DNA of 64,000 nucleotides from Chamaelirium japonicum (lineage: Eukaryota; Streptophyta; Magnoliopsida; Liliales; Melanthiaceae): contig OX393550.1 in NCBI GenBank assembly GCA_947650365.1, forward strand, positions 51,895,879-51,959,878, read 5' to 3'. Numbering within the stretch: the stretch's first letter is position 1; each line of letters opens with the position of its first letter. The notes below the pieces were generated by a model. It was not told where the DNA came from. It searched no databases and saw only the letters and a program-made list of their open reading frames with translations. Of this stretch, positions 29,544 to 45,442 are shown piece by piece. Made by a program: the position numbers and the translations under genes.

Positions 29544-29830
29544 CCCAAAAGTATTGTCAATTTTACCCGCAGAAGCATAAGAGAACTCCGAGATGCCAAC
29601 GACGCGAGCCTAATTGTACCGACCGTTGGGTGGATGTCCACCAAGGAATCCAATTAGGCGTACGGCTGTGATTGTGAGTTGATGCTATGATGCACATGCA
29701 GCCACTCTGTTTTGTTCCATTCCTGTTAATAATAGAAATGAGCCGTGGAAGAAATGGCTTCATTGCAAGAGAGAGAGAGAGAGAAGAGGGAGAGAGAGGG
29801 GAATAATAATGAGCTAATAATAAAAGGAGA

Positions 29831-30148
29831 AAAATCCTCCCCTAAAGTATACACTGCCTTTCATATTGGTCCCCTCAATTTTTTTTAACAATTTGATACC
29901 TAAACTATGCTCCATTCGCATTTAGTCCCTCTGTGTTGTGTTTATCTCCAAAATATCCTTATAAAAAATTGTTCTGAAAAATTTAACCTAAATACGTATT
30001 AAAACGAGAGTATTTCAGAATGAAAGCAGATAGAGGTAGATAAATGCAGACAATGATCGTTTAGGGATCAAATTGTTCGAAAAAAAAATTCAAATACTAA
30101 TCTGAAATGAGGTGTATAGTTCAGGAGGAGTCATTTGTAATTTGCCGA
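29831..30148. repeat. MITE, family 3 copy a
   Basis: The left end reads CCCCTAAAGTATACACTGCC then TTTCATATTGGTCCC, with AACAATTTGATACC and GCATTTAGTCCCTC. The right arm reads the inverse of these (AAATGCAGAC, GGGATCAAATTGTTCG, GAAATGAGGTGTATAGTTCA). No ORF. Confidence 0.7.
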
Positions 30149-30179
30149 TAATAAAATATAAAAATTACAATAATTGAAG

Positions 30180-30518
30180 GATAAATTACAAAAAACTCCC
30201 CCTGAGCTATGCACCTCATTTCATATTGGTCCCTTAACTTTTTTTTGAACAATTTGATCCGCGAACTATGCTCGGTCTGCATTTAGCCCCCTCTGTTAAC
30301 TTTTTATCCAAAAATATCCTTCTCAATTTCCAATAAGGCTAAACTTATTTTAAAATATGCTTACTATGATAAGGGTATTTTCGAAATAAAAGTTGACGGG
30401 GTGGGCTAAATGCAGACCTAGCACATTTCAGGGATCAAATTGTTCAAAAAAAAAAAGTTAAAAAGGACCAATATAAAATAAGGTGGATAGTTTAGGGGTG
30501 TTTTATGTAATTTACCTT
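30180..30518. repeat. MITE, family 3 copy b
   Basis: Same design and sequence family as the preceding copy (CATTTCATATTGGTCCCTTA, AACAATTTGATCCGC, then inverse arms). It stands directly after copy a in the same orientation. Confidence 0.7.
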
Positions 30519-30835
30519 ACGTGTAATAGGAACAGGGGAGGAAGGATGGTGGAGAGGCGCATGGGTATGGGATTGGGATGGGCCTCTATTATTACTTCAC
30601 CAGATCAGGCGGAGCTCGGAGGCGATGAGTCCCACCATAATAACTCAACCCCCAATCACTTCCACAAGAAAAAAAAAACAAAAAAAATCTCATCCTCTCG
30701 TCTCGCCAATATCTCACGAGATATCGGCAGGATTTTTTTATAAAAAAAAATCCTAATGAGAATAATAGTGACGAAAACCAAAATCCATCTTCCCCCTTTC
30801 TAACACTCCACCGCTTTCTTATCCGTTGCTTGGAG

Positions 30836-30953
30836 ATGACGGGAGGGATTACAGCGTCGTTTACTCTCGGCAACCCCATCACCCATCAATCGCTGTCGTC
30901 CCGGGAGATCAAGAACGTGACGGGGTTGAGCGGATGGTCTGATCGCGTGCCAC
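30836..30953 (+). pseudogene. Possible orphan first exon (unknown protein)
   Basis: An ATG at about 30836 follows a 5'-UTR-like stretch and opens a frame beginning MTGGITASFTLGNPITHQSL, rich in Ser/Thr and basic residues. A GTATGC donor-like site follows at about 30954. The start is reminiscent of an organelle-targeting peptide. No further exon is found downstream, and the family is not recognised. It may be a fragment captured or left behind. Confidence 0.2.
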
Positions 30954-31023
30954 GTATGCAATTGCTTCTTTTCTTTTCTTTTCCTTCCGAACTCCGATAC
31001 GCATTACTGTCTATTATTATTTA

Positions 31024-31575
31024 GGGATTTTAAGTTACACCCCCGTCTTTTCTAAAAATTAGACTTTACTCGCAATCCGTTTCCACTTCACCGTTGGGTT
31101 ACCTCCAATCGTCCGCCATATTACCATATATAACAAACGACGACCTCCAACCATCTACCATACCTCCCTGTAAAAATACAGATAGGCCTTTCAGCCTGTA
31201 CATATATCGGGATTATGAATACATCATGGAGCATGTAATTTTTCGATAAAATATCTCGCTCCTATCTATCATGGCCGTCCCTCATTCACGCCTGTCTATC
31301 GTGATCACTCGTCTAATATTTGATAGTGAATATAACTAACGATTGCAGAGATGGTTGTTGTTTTGGTAAAATAGAAGAATACACTCGTTACAGATGGTCT
31401 AAAATGACCCTTTTAAAAGTGAAGGTGTAAGTAAAATTTTTACATAAAGGGTGGTGTAAGTATTAAAAAATAAAACCTTCTTGACGGATTATGGGGTGAA
31501 GTCAAATTTTTAGAAAAGTAGAGGTGTAACTCAAATTTCGACATAAATGTGGGGGTGTAAGTAAAAAAATTACCA
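31024..31575. repeat. Inverted-repeat element with about 50-bp arms
   Basis: Left: TTTTAAGTTACACCCCCGTC then TTTTCTAAAAATTAGACTT. Right: AATTTTTAGAAAAGTAGAGGTGTAACTC and GGGGGTGTAAGTAAAAAAATT. The middle has no ORF. Confidence 0.6.
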
Positions 31576-32237
31576 TCGACGGTGTGCATCCGACGGTCCG
31601 AAGGGGTTACCAGGTCCTGATGCCTCGCTGATACTTGCGTGACTCGTAGCCGATACCACGTGGTTTGTGTTGATTGGTCACTGTTGCTGTTCGGGTGGGT
31701 GATTAGATCGCTGTTGCGGTTTCCCTGTGGGATCCGCGATGGCCGCTCCGGCACGTTCCAGCGCCCCACCTCCCACTCTCTCTCTCCCCCCTCCGTGGCC
31801 GGTGGGGCTCACCCTACAGCTGTCCGCTTTGCGTTCTTGTCTGCACTTTAATTTCTTCCGTTTTTTTTTTTTTTTTTTGAGGACACTCTGTCACGCTGTT
31901 ATTTTTGTGTGGGACAAAAACGAGATACAAGAGCGTTGGTGGCAAAAAGAACCCTCGAATCTACGCCGTCCATTCGGTGGGTCCCACCTCTCCCACCCCG
32001 TTTCAGACGATTAAGCTGGGCGGGTCGAATTGGACGTGTACATAACGGGGGTCTTAAATTTCGGCTATTAGTTTTCTTACTAATCTATATTTTACTACCC
32101 CTTGGTGTTAGGCGGTAGCGTTAGGTCAGGGGCAACCGGCACGAGATACTCCTTTCTATACAGATTACGGTCGCGAGATGTTCTACCCTTCGATATTTAT
32201 TTCTCTCACTAGCTCCTCTCTCTCTCCTCTCTCTCTC
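31576..32237 (+). other. Upstream region of the trihelix gene
   Basis: No coding domain. Contains a T-run (31861-31878) and CT-rich DNA that continues into the core promoter. Confidence 0.4.
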
Positions 32238-32925
32238 TATATAGCCTCTCTCTCTCTCTATCTCTCTCTATGTAATGTCCTTTCAGTTTTAACTAGTATT
32301 AGGCAGCAAAAGTAAGCCCACACTGACAGCGCAGCATCTCGTTTGTTTTATCATTTCCAATCTCTCCCCTCCGCCTCACCGTCCCCTTCTCTCTCTCTCT
32401 CTCATCATCATCATCATCATCTCGACCTCTCTTCTCTCTCTTCTGTTCTGTTTTTTTTTTCTCTCTCTCTCTCTATACGTCACACTATTCATGTCTTTCT
32501 GTGCTGTTCTGGGCTCGCTACCGCTCCACCACCCCAATCCTCCCCTTTAATATCCTCTTTCTTAACCTATATATATACTTGTAAATGGGTATTGTGAATT
32601 TTTAAAGATATATTGCCAGCGCTACTCACTTCGTATGGATTCCCTTTCTCTCTCCTCTCCCCCTCTTTCCAGTTGTCGATGGTTCCATCTTTTTCACCCG
32701 CTTCATGTACTGATTTCCCTTTCCAATTGCCGATTCCCCCAATACCCACTTCTCCCTCTCCCCTCCCCCACTGAGTAAGAGGGAGAGAGAGAGAGAGAGA
32801 GAGGAAGAGGGGAATCGCGTCCAGATTACTAGAAGCAGTAGCCGTCGTCGTAGTAGAAGTGGTGCCAGTAACTACCGGAAGTGGTGGTGGTGGTGGGAGA
32901 GTGGGGGGATCGAAATTGGGGAGTT
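32220..32925 (+). promoter_or_regulatory. Core promoter and 5' UTR of the trihelix gene
   Basis: TATATAG at 32238-32244 stands within CT-rich Y-patch DNA, a common plant core-promoter layout. A long pyrimidine-rich leader follows, with (CT)n, (CAT)n at 32402-32420 and (GA)n at 32782-32800. The predicted start codon is at 32926. The transcription start was not determined. A second TATATATA at 32569 is an alternative. Confidence 0.5.
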
Positions 32926-36493
<3,568 letters not shown>

Positions 36494-36760
36494 GCCTGGC
36501 CTAGCCTCCTCTATACAATTCGAACACTCCCACATTCCCTTTCCCTCCCTCAATGTACCATATGTACCCATCATCAACAGGCTTTCATCCATCACACCAA
36601 AACCCTTACATCCCTCTCCCTCTCTCTCCCCTCCATCCCTTCAATGGGGCTTCAAGATGGAGGTTTTCTTGTTGATGAAACCATCGGCCTTTGTTATTTA
36701 TTTGATTTGTTGTTGGAATAAGGAGCCTCGGCGCGCGGCTCAACTGGCGGAGGTGCAGAT
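36494..36760 (+). promoter_or_regulatory. 3' UTR with possible poly(A) signals
   Basis: The T-rich stretch TTTGTTATTTATTTGATTTG is followed by GGAATAAGG at 36714, a near-AATAAA signal. The real cleavage site is unknown. Confidence 0.4.
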
Positions 36761-36863
36761 CGACTGGCCGGGATCCATGGCAGAAATAAGCTCACTCACG
36801 CAGCGCCGACAAGCACCACCGAAGCTTAAGATGCCCAAGGCCAGAGAGAGTGGTATACAGATC

Positions 36864-36865
<2 letters not shown>

Positions 36866-36915
<50 letters not shown>
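36866..36915. repeat. (GA)n microsatellite
   Basis: About 25 GA units, followed at 36999-37030 by a CT run and at 37413-37490 by more GA runs. Confidence 0.9.
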
Positions 36916-36917
<2 letters not shown>

Positions 36918-36995
36918 CGCGCTGCATCCGGAATGTGTACATTTGGATTGAGATTCAACGAGGGATGGAGAGGAAGCATTGTATATCCACACTAC

Positions 36996-37042
<47 letters not shown>

Positions 37043-38116
37043 GTTCTGTGATCTGTTCAGCATTATTTGAAACACCCAGAATACATTGGACTAGTGGCGG
37101 GAGAAATCTTGGAGTTTGGCGCGGGGATTCTTTTACTTTGCTTAATTGTTATTTTTCCAATTTTTTTTTTATTTTTAGATATGATGGATGTTTTTTGATG
37201 TTACAGTTGATGTACATTTCTTTGTTTATTTCTCGTGATGACATTATTGTGGAATCTTGAATGCTTACACTCAGTTGATCATCTCCGACCCCGTCGTCAT
37301 GCATCCACTACCAAACTTGTTTGTTTCTCTCTCTATCTTTGTTTTCTTCCCTCACATCACCTCATCAGTTTAGGATTCTTTCTTCTTATATTACAAACAA
37401 GTGGGTTTACCTAGAGAGAGAGAGAGAGAGAGAGAAAAGAGATGGGTTAGAGAGAGAGAGAGAGTTGGGTTAGAGAGAGAGAGAGAGAGTTACAGTGCTG
37501 CAGAAAGTGATGCGGATGCCGTTGAGATGCCCCCTTCACCTTTTATGGTTTATCTTATTTAATACGCGTATTAAATGGAAAAGGGTTAAAAAGAAGAACG
37601 GGTAACCCACATGCTTGTCTTTCAGTGAGGCCCGCTATATGCTAAGTTTTACAGAGCGGCCACGTGACCGTCACCTTCTGCACCCACCCACCCACCCACC
37701 GACCCCACACACACACGCACGCAAAGGTCGTACTGCATCTTGGCGGGTTGAACCATACTCTGCTGGATCGGAGTCGGGCTGATAGGTTGGATTCGAGTTG
37801 ACAAAAGCCAACCCGAATATGATTTGGACTGGGCTTGGGTTTAGGGGTTGGGCAATCCGACCCAATCTGCACCCGAGTTGGGGGTAAGATGTCGCCTTTT
37901 TGTCGGAGAGGAATCTGATTATTGGAAATGCATGGATCCGATTCCCAACATAATGAGCCACAATCCATAGGATGATGGAAGTAAGGGACAACTTATTAAT
38001 AAGGACTAAGGAATAAAATATATATTTCTATTTTATTTTATAAAATTATAAATTTTGGACAAGTAAAAAAGTAAGCTTTGAATAAGTAAAATTATAAAGT
38101 TGGACAAGTAAAATAA
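36916..38116. other. Intergenic, no gene seen
   Basis: GA/CT runs, a CACCCACC run at 37680-37700, otherwise featureless. Confidence 0.4.
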
Positions 38117-38358
38117 TGGGTTATTTTGACTTTGTCCCCCAAATTTTATCTTAAATTAGACTTTACCCCCTATATTTTCATTAATTAGACTTTACCCTCC
38201 AAAACTAACTGTTCCGGCCCTAACTTTATTTCTTTTCTGTCAGCTCACCCTCTCTTAGATGGAACAGTTAGTTTTGGGGGGCAAAGTCTAATTAATGAAA
38301 ATATGGGGGGTAAAGTCTAATTCAAGGCAAATTTTGGGGGGCAAAGTCAAAATAATCC
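38117..38358. repeat. MITE, perfect-like long inverted repeat (about 242 bp)
   Basis: GGTTATTTTGACTTTGTCCC, TAAATTAGACTTTACCCCCT and CCAAAACTAACTGTTCC are mirrored by GGAACAGTTAGTTTTGG, AGGGGTAAAGTCTAATTC-type and GGGGGGCAAAGTCAAAATAA. The arms cover almost the whole element, leaving about 45 bases between. Confidence 0.8.
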
Positions 38359-38901
38359 TAAAATATTGAACTGTATTTTTTTACTTTTGTGATAAGGATT
38401 GAGATTTCGTGATCAGGATGAGTCACTAGATTCAAAAAATAAAAAAAAAAATTATGAAAATTTTATAATTTCTTGCTAATTATAAAGAAGATATTAATTC
38501 GTACTACAAAATGCTTTAGAAAATCTCAAGTTAACAGTACCAGATATTTAAAATGACATTATAAGTGTTGTTCCAATTGAGACCATCGATACTATTATTA
38601 ATGATCTACGAGTTACATTTTTTTTCTATTTTGGTAGATGAATCTTGCGATATATCTATCAAATAGCAAATGGTTATTGCTTTCTGTTATGTGGACAGAC
38701 AAAGATAAGTAATTAAACATTTTATGACCAGGCATCGTACATATTTCTGATAATAGTGCTTGCTCTCTTAAGAAAGCTATTGAAATAATTTTGGAAAAAC
38801 ATGGATTAAGTATCTCTAAATTGTGTGGGCAAGGGAATAATATAGACATCAATATGTAAGGTGAATTAATGATATCGAAACACTAATATTAAATGATAAA
38901 A

Positions 38902-38904
<3 letters not shown>

Positions 38905-38957
<53 letters not shown>
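38905..38957. repeat. (TA)n microsatellite inside the hAT relic
   Basis: About 26 TA units interrupting the transposase remnant. Confidence 0.9.
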
Positions 38958-38961
<4 letters not shown>

Positions 38962-39959
38962 TATTTATTTTTCTTAACAACTTCAATTGACATTGGTTGT
39001 TACAAAAAACCGCATTCAAGTTGCGTTACACTTCAACCTAGTTGCGAGTGTGATAATTGTTGTTGAAGTATCTTGTAAATGTCATGATATTCTTCAGGAG
39101 AAGCTAGCTACTATAATTATTGAAGCTATTGAGAAAGGTACTTTCAATTAGGCAAAATTTGAATTAGGAGATAAATTTTAAGTGAGCAGGTGATACACGT
39201 AGCTAGGGATTCACATTACAATTCACTGTTCAAGTTAATTATTAAATATGTTCTCTTCCGTGACAAATTATCATAGAAGATGGTTCAAGTTCAGAACAAA
39301 GAGTTGAAGCATGTATTCTATTATATATAATTCGGCGTTTTGAGTTTGTATTCAGTTTATATATGATAAAGAGTATATTGAGAATCACAAATTAACTGTC
39401 ACAAGCATTTACAATGGAAGAAACAAGATATTCTGAATGCTATAAACTTGGTTAAAATTTCAAAACAGCAACTACAAATGATAAGAGATCATGGATGAGA
39501 TTCTTTGTTTTCTGAAGTATTTTTTTTATGTGAAAAATACAATATTGGTGTTCTTAATATGGATGATATATTTGCAGTTAGAAGACAACCACACCATTAA
39601 ACCAATGAATCGATAAATCTATATTATTACTGAACTAAATTATTCTATAATGTCATTGATATGATACTTCCAATTCTCAATAGTTGCTTCAATGTGTCAA
39701 ATACGGAGTTACTTATTTATGTGACATGTCTTAATCCAAGTGATTCATTTTATTTATTTAATTGATAATGAAAAATTAATCAGCCGAGCTCGATTATATC
39801 CAGATGATTTTTCGAGTATAGATATCATGACACTTGAAAACCAGCTTGAAACTTATATTATGGACATGCACTCTATAAGTAAGTTGATAGTCATGTAAAT
39901 ACATCATATTTATACATCTAAAGATATGCTTAAATATGGTATATCTATATTAAATCATT

Positions 39960-41160
39960 CTAACTAAGTATATATTTATGATTAGCAGGATAAGAACCAC
40001 AAATGACAAAAAACAACATTAAACGAAGCTTGACGATTAGTAAAGCTAAGAGCAACCCCAAGAAGAATCAACCTCCAAAGGCACCCTCCACGACTAGATC
40101 CAAAAAACAGAAAAATCATAGTGACCGATCGATTGGGCTCGAGCACCGATTAATCGACTGCTGCCCATTCCGTAGACAAATAAATCACCACGACAGATCG
40201 ATCAGTCCCAAACGCTGATCGATCGGCCATGGCAATTAGAGCAGCCCGATGTCCTAGTTTTGACATTCAAAATCACACTGTGGGGTGAGTACTACTCCCT
40301 TACTCTTGGATGCTTATACATGCATCATCCCTATTGAAGAGATGAATTTGATTTTTACTTTGAAAATCACTATCATCGAAGGAGAGTTCAAAAGAAAAGA
40401 AGAAGAAGAGCCACCGTGGAACATTCGTCATCCTTCGTCAATGCCTCCATCGTTACCTCCACCATGAGCGACTAAGCTTTATTCTAGGGCTTGAAGCCCT
40501 AGTTTTTGTTCTAGCTTTATTCTATACACTTTTAGGGTTTTGTTAGAAAAGCTTGATAAAGATTATGAATTATCCAGTTATTGGTTTCTCTGTCTTGTAT
40601 GATCTTATTGTAAAATATAAGTTGTGGGAATTAAATAGATTGCATCTTTGCCTTGCATTACTTCTAACACAACTTACCACCTCGCAAGAGATGCACGGTG
40701 CTTAGGAAGACGGTCCATGCCCTAAAAGCCAGATCGTTCTAAACTAAAGATGGCACATGCCATATGTATGCATAATGGTACATAAGGCATCAATTATTCT
40801 ATTTATTATCCTTCCATGAGATGAGTTGTGCGAAGGGAAGACGATGCATGCCCTCAAAACGGATTGTGCCAACCAAAGACAATTCATGCTGTTGAATGTA
40901 ATAATCCTCGTTGAGATTCCGTTACGATTTTTAGTAATGACGGATCGAAACGCTCCACTGAGATAATAACCCTAATCGGCGTAAAGTATCCAAATTCAAA
41001 GCTAGCTAGTGGTGGATTCTCTACTCTAGATCTTTTCTAGTTGATATATCTTCTGAGTTGAATCCCTTTATATAAGTTTTCGTTAAATTTGCAAATCACC
41101 ACACCATTCTCTTTCTCTAATTGATTTAATCCTTAGAATTATACTTAAAGTTACCTAATC
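39960..41160. other. Insert within the hAT relic, class unknown
   Basis: It separates the ...LETYIMDM part from the dimerisation part of the hAT relic. It contains two copies of a GATCGATYGG-type motif and no recognisable protein. Exact edges and TSD were not found. Confidence 0.35.
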
Positions 41161-41780
41161 ACAATTTTTGAGGATGATATCAGTATTAAACCCTTTAACT
41201 ACAACCAATTCGGTTAAAGATACCGGTGTGGTCGGAATTGATCATGAGTTTTTAGAAGTAGTAAGAATCAGAGGCCTTGCTAATAAAATGGTCGAGAAAA
41301 AGATAGATATTTTATATCTATTAGTTTATTCTCTTGTTAAGTTGATATTAATTTTACTGGTTGCAACAACTACTATAGAAATGACGTTTTCTGTTATGAA
41401 AATTGTGAAAAAATGGTTATGCATTCGAATGAGATCAGACTAGTGGATGAGTGATAACTTGGTCATCTATATTGAGAGAGATGTATTCGATACAATTGGT
41501 AATGAGGTGATCATGAACCGCTTTCATACTATGGAATCATGGATCTAGTAAAAGACAATTGCAATTGATAATTTTTTAATTAAAAAATTACTTTTCAAGT
41601 TTATTCCATGTACTTGAAATATATTTTTATATATGTCTACATATTTCTTTATTTTTGTTGTTATGAATGGAAAATGTAGGTTTTGGATTCCTACAATTAA
41701 AAAATTTAAATTTATGAAATATATCAAACTGCTAGAATTATTGTGTGCCCTCCTTAAAAAAATTCTGGCCCTACCACTAA

Positions 41781-42505
41781 TTGTTCTAATATGTGCAACC
41801 TGAACCGACACCAACTTATGCTAACCCGGCCGAGTTGTACTCGACCCTAGCTTGGAAAAATTTTCTTGGGTTGGACAGCATGGTTTGAAGGTCTGGTTGA
41901 GTTGGGTTGCTGGTTAAGGGTTCTACAACTTGGGTAGGGCTTGTGTCGTCCTCCAACCCAACCCAACCCAACCCAACCCAACCCAAATTGCAACCCTAAT
42001 TTCAGTTTGAGCCGAGTGGAGTATGTGCGGACGAACCTATTCATCTTCTTTTCTTTTTTGATAATACATGATCATCTCTGCGATATTATACACTCATTAG
42101 GTTTAGACCGTCACATGTTGCTATGGATTTCTTGGTAGCTTAAGCCAAAGACAAGTGGCTTCAACTGGGTCAAACGCATGCAAGTTTAGCTCGAGGGATT
42201 GTGGTTTACAAAAGAATGAGAAATCCTATTCAGCCTGAAGGTTTTTCCGATATCGCCGGCTTGATTGATGTGGCAGCGTGCAACTCGTGCTGTTAAAGAT
42301 TTTAAAATCGCTAATGGGTTTCAGCCACCAATCGCAAGCTGCCACATCAATCGGGCCTGCGAAATCGGAACAAACCTTCGGGGTGAATATCATTGCTCCA
42401 AAAGTATAACTCAGAGCAACTGCCTGCAGACATTTCTCTCGGATGTCGGATTCAGGCGTTGGGGAAGTGGACAGTAAGGGCTCGGGTCACAAACAGTTCG
42501 CTCGG
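41781..42505. other. Intergenic with CCCAA repeats
   Basis: 41957-41985 is a (CCCAA)n run within low-complexity ACCCG/GGGTT sequence. No gene seen. Confidence 0.4.
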
Positions 42506-42947
42506 GCGTTAACTAGAGGTGGCAATGGGTCGTGTTCGGGTCGTGTCCAAAACCCCTAAATCCGGACCCGACCCATTTAACTAATCGTGTCTAGACTCTA
42601 AATTCGTACCGACCCACTTATAAACGGATAGACATGATAAGATCCGTTTACCACACGGGTCTTCAGTTGACCAAACCCGATTCGATTTGACCCGACAAGA
42701 CCCGCTGGTACTACTATCCTATATACTAGAGTATCGGCTTGCAAGTAGACCCGATCCGTTGAATTTTAAACGGGTCTTCTCGGGTCTACCATGTCTAAAC
42801 CCTATACACGGACCTGACCCATATATTAAACGAGTTAATCGTGTCGACTCATTTACGACCTGAACCTGTTTAACCCAAACCCAGACCTGCTAATTTCGTG
42901 TCGGGTCTACTGTGTCGGGTCCAAAATTGCTAGCCCTAGCGTTAACT
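42506..42947. mobile_element. MITE with 9-bp TSD (Mutator-like)
   Basis: GCGTTAACT stands at 42506-42514 and again at 42939-42947. Between them is a 424-bp element with ends AGAGGTGGCAATGGG and AAAATTGCTAGCCCTA, rich in GGGTC/GACCC motifs. The 9-bp duplication points to Mutator-type transposition. No ORF. Confidence 0.75.
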
Positions 42948-44158
42948 GTTGGCAGGACCAATGTGAGAGATTTCACCAGGGCACCGGCATGGGCACCCGA
43001 GGATCAGGCTGATGGGTTGACTCGGGTTTTTCTCATGAATTTGATATGATGACTTCAATTTTGGGCCTTCCTTTGGTATATGGCGGCAAATCCTAGCCCT
43101 ATTCTATATAAGGGGAATGTGAGGAGGCTTATAGGAGTGCAATTGAGAAATGTACGGAGAGAGAGCGTCAAGGAGCCTCAGTCTAGGGTTATTATTGTCC
43201 ATTGTGAAGAGAGAAGAGCAGGAAGGAAGTGAGAGAGAAAGAGAAGAAGAAGAAAGAAAGAAGAAAGAAGAGGAAGGAAGATGGAGGAATAGAAGAGATC
43301 GAAAGGAGTGGTTCGTCTCCGACTATCTCGCTTCAGTTATTCTCTGATTCACCTTCGTGTTCCTCAACGCGTCTACTTTGACGGGTGCTTGCATATCTTG
43401 ATTGATCCTTTGCTTAAACTCTATATCTCTACGGCGGGTGAAACTCTACTCTGTGTGTGGGGGTGTTCTGGGAGGATCAAAGAGAGCATTTGTGGGGGTT
43501 CGACAAATGGTGGCTCACCACTTGTATAATCTATTGATAGTGAGAATCCATATCCTTGATTGCGGGTGATATCATGTTGGTCGTACTATTATTGTGGATG
43601 CCTGAGTTCTTTATACTTGTAGTTTGGCGTGATTTTCACATGTCTCCGATTCTTGATATGTAGCACAACACTTTTGCTCATTACTTTGGTCATAGAATAA
43701 TTATTTAGCTCCCCGGGGGGACTCCATATGCTCATTACTACATCTGAACTATTCACGGAAGAATAGAGTCCTTTGATCTATATTCTATACCCAACGACAA
43801 CCCGTGTGTATCACCCATACTCTTTTTATATACAACCAGATTGCTCCCTTTCTCTGTGCACAATAGGGAACGGTCTAGATGAGTCACTGAACATATGAAG
43901 CGTCCACCCGAGGAGCCAATGCAAATTTTTCCAAGGTCATGATCTCCTTTAAATGAATGATATGATTCAGTTTAACTTTTGGTCCGAGTGAAGTGGTGTT
44001 TTGTTTGAACTTCCTTAGGTTTTATTGAATAGGTAAAAGACCCGATACAGGCTTGTTCAACCAGACACGATAGGCTTGTAGTGGAGATTCATTCAGAGAA
44101 AGTTGAAGCCCTAGAACAATGCTTGCCCAAAGTTGTGCTTAATGAACCAAAATTTATA
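42948..44158. other. Intergenic; possible promoter-like DNA near 43.1 kb
   Basis: TTCTATATAAGGGG at about 43102 looks like a TATA box and is followed by AG-rich DNA and a short open frame (43150-43347) of low complexity. No coding domain. It could be part of an old LTR. Confidence 0.3.
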
Positions 44159-44692
44159 TCTATATAACATGGCACGTCGGTTTTGTGCTGACTAGACAAA
44201 ACGAAAGCTAACTAGGACAAGCTGACTGGATAAAAATTGATCAAATAGATCTAACCATTCGTTCAAAAATCAACGCACAATCTCTATTTTCCCGTCAACC
44301 AACTCCCTCCCCTTGGTTTCAAATCCCGACCCATTTAAAATGTACTAAACCTCTAGAATCCCAGCCCATTTAAACTGCACTAAACCTGACCGGCTGTTCA
44401 TCCCGTGATTGTTGCATCAACGGCTAGAAACCCGCCTGTTGAAATTTCGACCGCCCCAAACCATCAAATCGATTTCGAGGAATCCGTTCGAATAGAGACA
44501 GCTTCATGCCAATCAGCACGGGTCAGGACATGGATGTCCCTATGGATGCCGATATTATCGTCGAAAGTGTTTTGTTACCGATAGCGTTTGTTTAAGTGTG
44601 TTGCCGTCGAAGATGGCCCGCTGCAGTGCCGACAGATGTGTTGCTGCAAAAGGCGGCCCACTGCAGTGCCGACAGGCACGGGCATGCACTAG
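44159..44692 (+). mobile_element. Non-autonomous Helitron, plus strand (534 bp)
   Basis: It starts TCTATATAACATGGCACG after an A (44158) and ends GGGCATGCACTAG before a T (44693). A hairpin GTGCC-GACA-GGCAC stands nine bases before the CTAG. These are the Helitron rules (5' TC, 3' hairpin plus CTAG, insertion between A and T). It is homologous to the minus-strand copy at 11301-11827. No coding. Confidence 0.8.
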
Positions 44693-45442
44693 TACTTATA
44701 TAGTATATCTTTTTGTTTTCTTGGTGCATTGGAGGAGAGATCACAACAGATCTCAGAAGGCACCACAGTCTGGTGCAAGCAACAGAGAGCCACCACTTTG
44801 GCGAAAAAGAAACTGCCACATCTCGGCAGAGTCACCCACGGCCTAAAACCGACACATACATCGCCACACCGGCGAACAACCATAAGGACACCAGTCCCAA
44901 ATACTGCCACACCGGCTATCCGGCCAACAAAACCCTTCTAAAGACCATTACAAGCCCAAAACCGGAGGAGTCGTACCCAATCCAATCGGCACCACCGCCA
45001 GCCAGTACTCCGGGACCGCTACTCTGAGCCGAGCAAGAACCTGCATCCACCATCGAGGCTGGGAGCCGCTGCAACAAGCCGAGGCGAGCTCCATGGACCT
45101 ATAGCCTCCGCATCGAGTAGCCCAAGCGTCCGCACGTCGACAGAGTTGAAGGGCCACCAGACCCAAGGGGCAGCCGGAGCAGGATCGCGAGACCAAAATC
45201 CCCAAAAAAAAAGGTCAAAACCCTGTTCACCCATTTCTATAGGGAAGTGGAAGGGGGAAAACCCAGATCTAGAGCCCGGAAAGGATTACCGTCAAATATC
45301 CCGGCCCCCTCGGCGCTGCTAGCGACAACAATCGAGGAGGCCAAGAGGATTCCGGCGAAACCCTAACCCAGGGAAGGGAGAGAGGAAATTAACTAGAGCC
45401 TCTGGACCCGTAAGATCGAAATTATATAGTACATCTTCATTT
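44693..45442. other. GC-rich intergenic segment, possibly a retroelement leader
   Basis: GC-rich compared with its flanks, with AACCCTAACCC and GCCGGA-type motifs that on the minus strand resemble a plant LINE or gene leader. No RT or endonuclease domain. Confidence 0.25.

Larger units (their letters stand above)
38620..41780 (+). pseudogene. hAT transposase relic (DUF4371 plus hAT dimerisation domain), interrupted
   Basis: Fragments appear in order on the plus strand. 38630-38700: LVDESCDISIK, a stop, then YVDR. About 38730-38830: GIVHISDNSACSLKKAIEII followed by LEKHGLSISKLCGQG. About 39440-39870: a region with KYNIGVLNMDDIFAV and DIMTLENQLETYIMDM. 41270-41540: the dimerisation block ending LVATTTIEMTFSVMKIVKKW, then a stop and WMSDNLVIYIERD. 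This is the order of ZMYM1/DUF4371-type plant hAT transposases. Many stops, a TA tract at 38905-38957 and about 1.2 kb of unrelated DNA (39960-41160) break it. The 3' end GGCCCTACCACTA (41767-41779) resembles a hAT terminus. The left end was not found. Confidence 0.75.

Noticed and set aside
29240-29671. Open frames of Arg-Glu or Ser-Leu repeats
   Set aside because: They are translations of GA/CT microsatellites.
41957-41985. Telomere-like repeat
   Set aside because: The unit is CCCAA (five bases), not the plant CCCTAAA, and it lies in low-complexity DNA.
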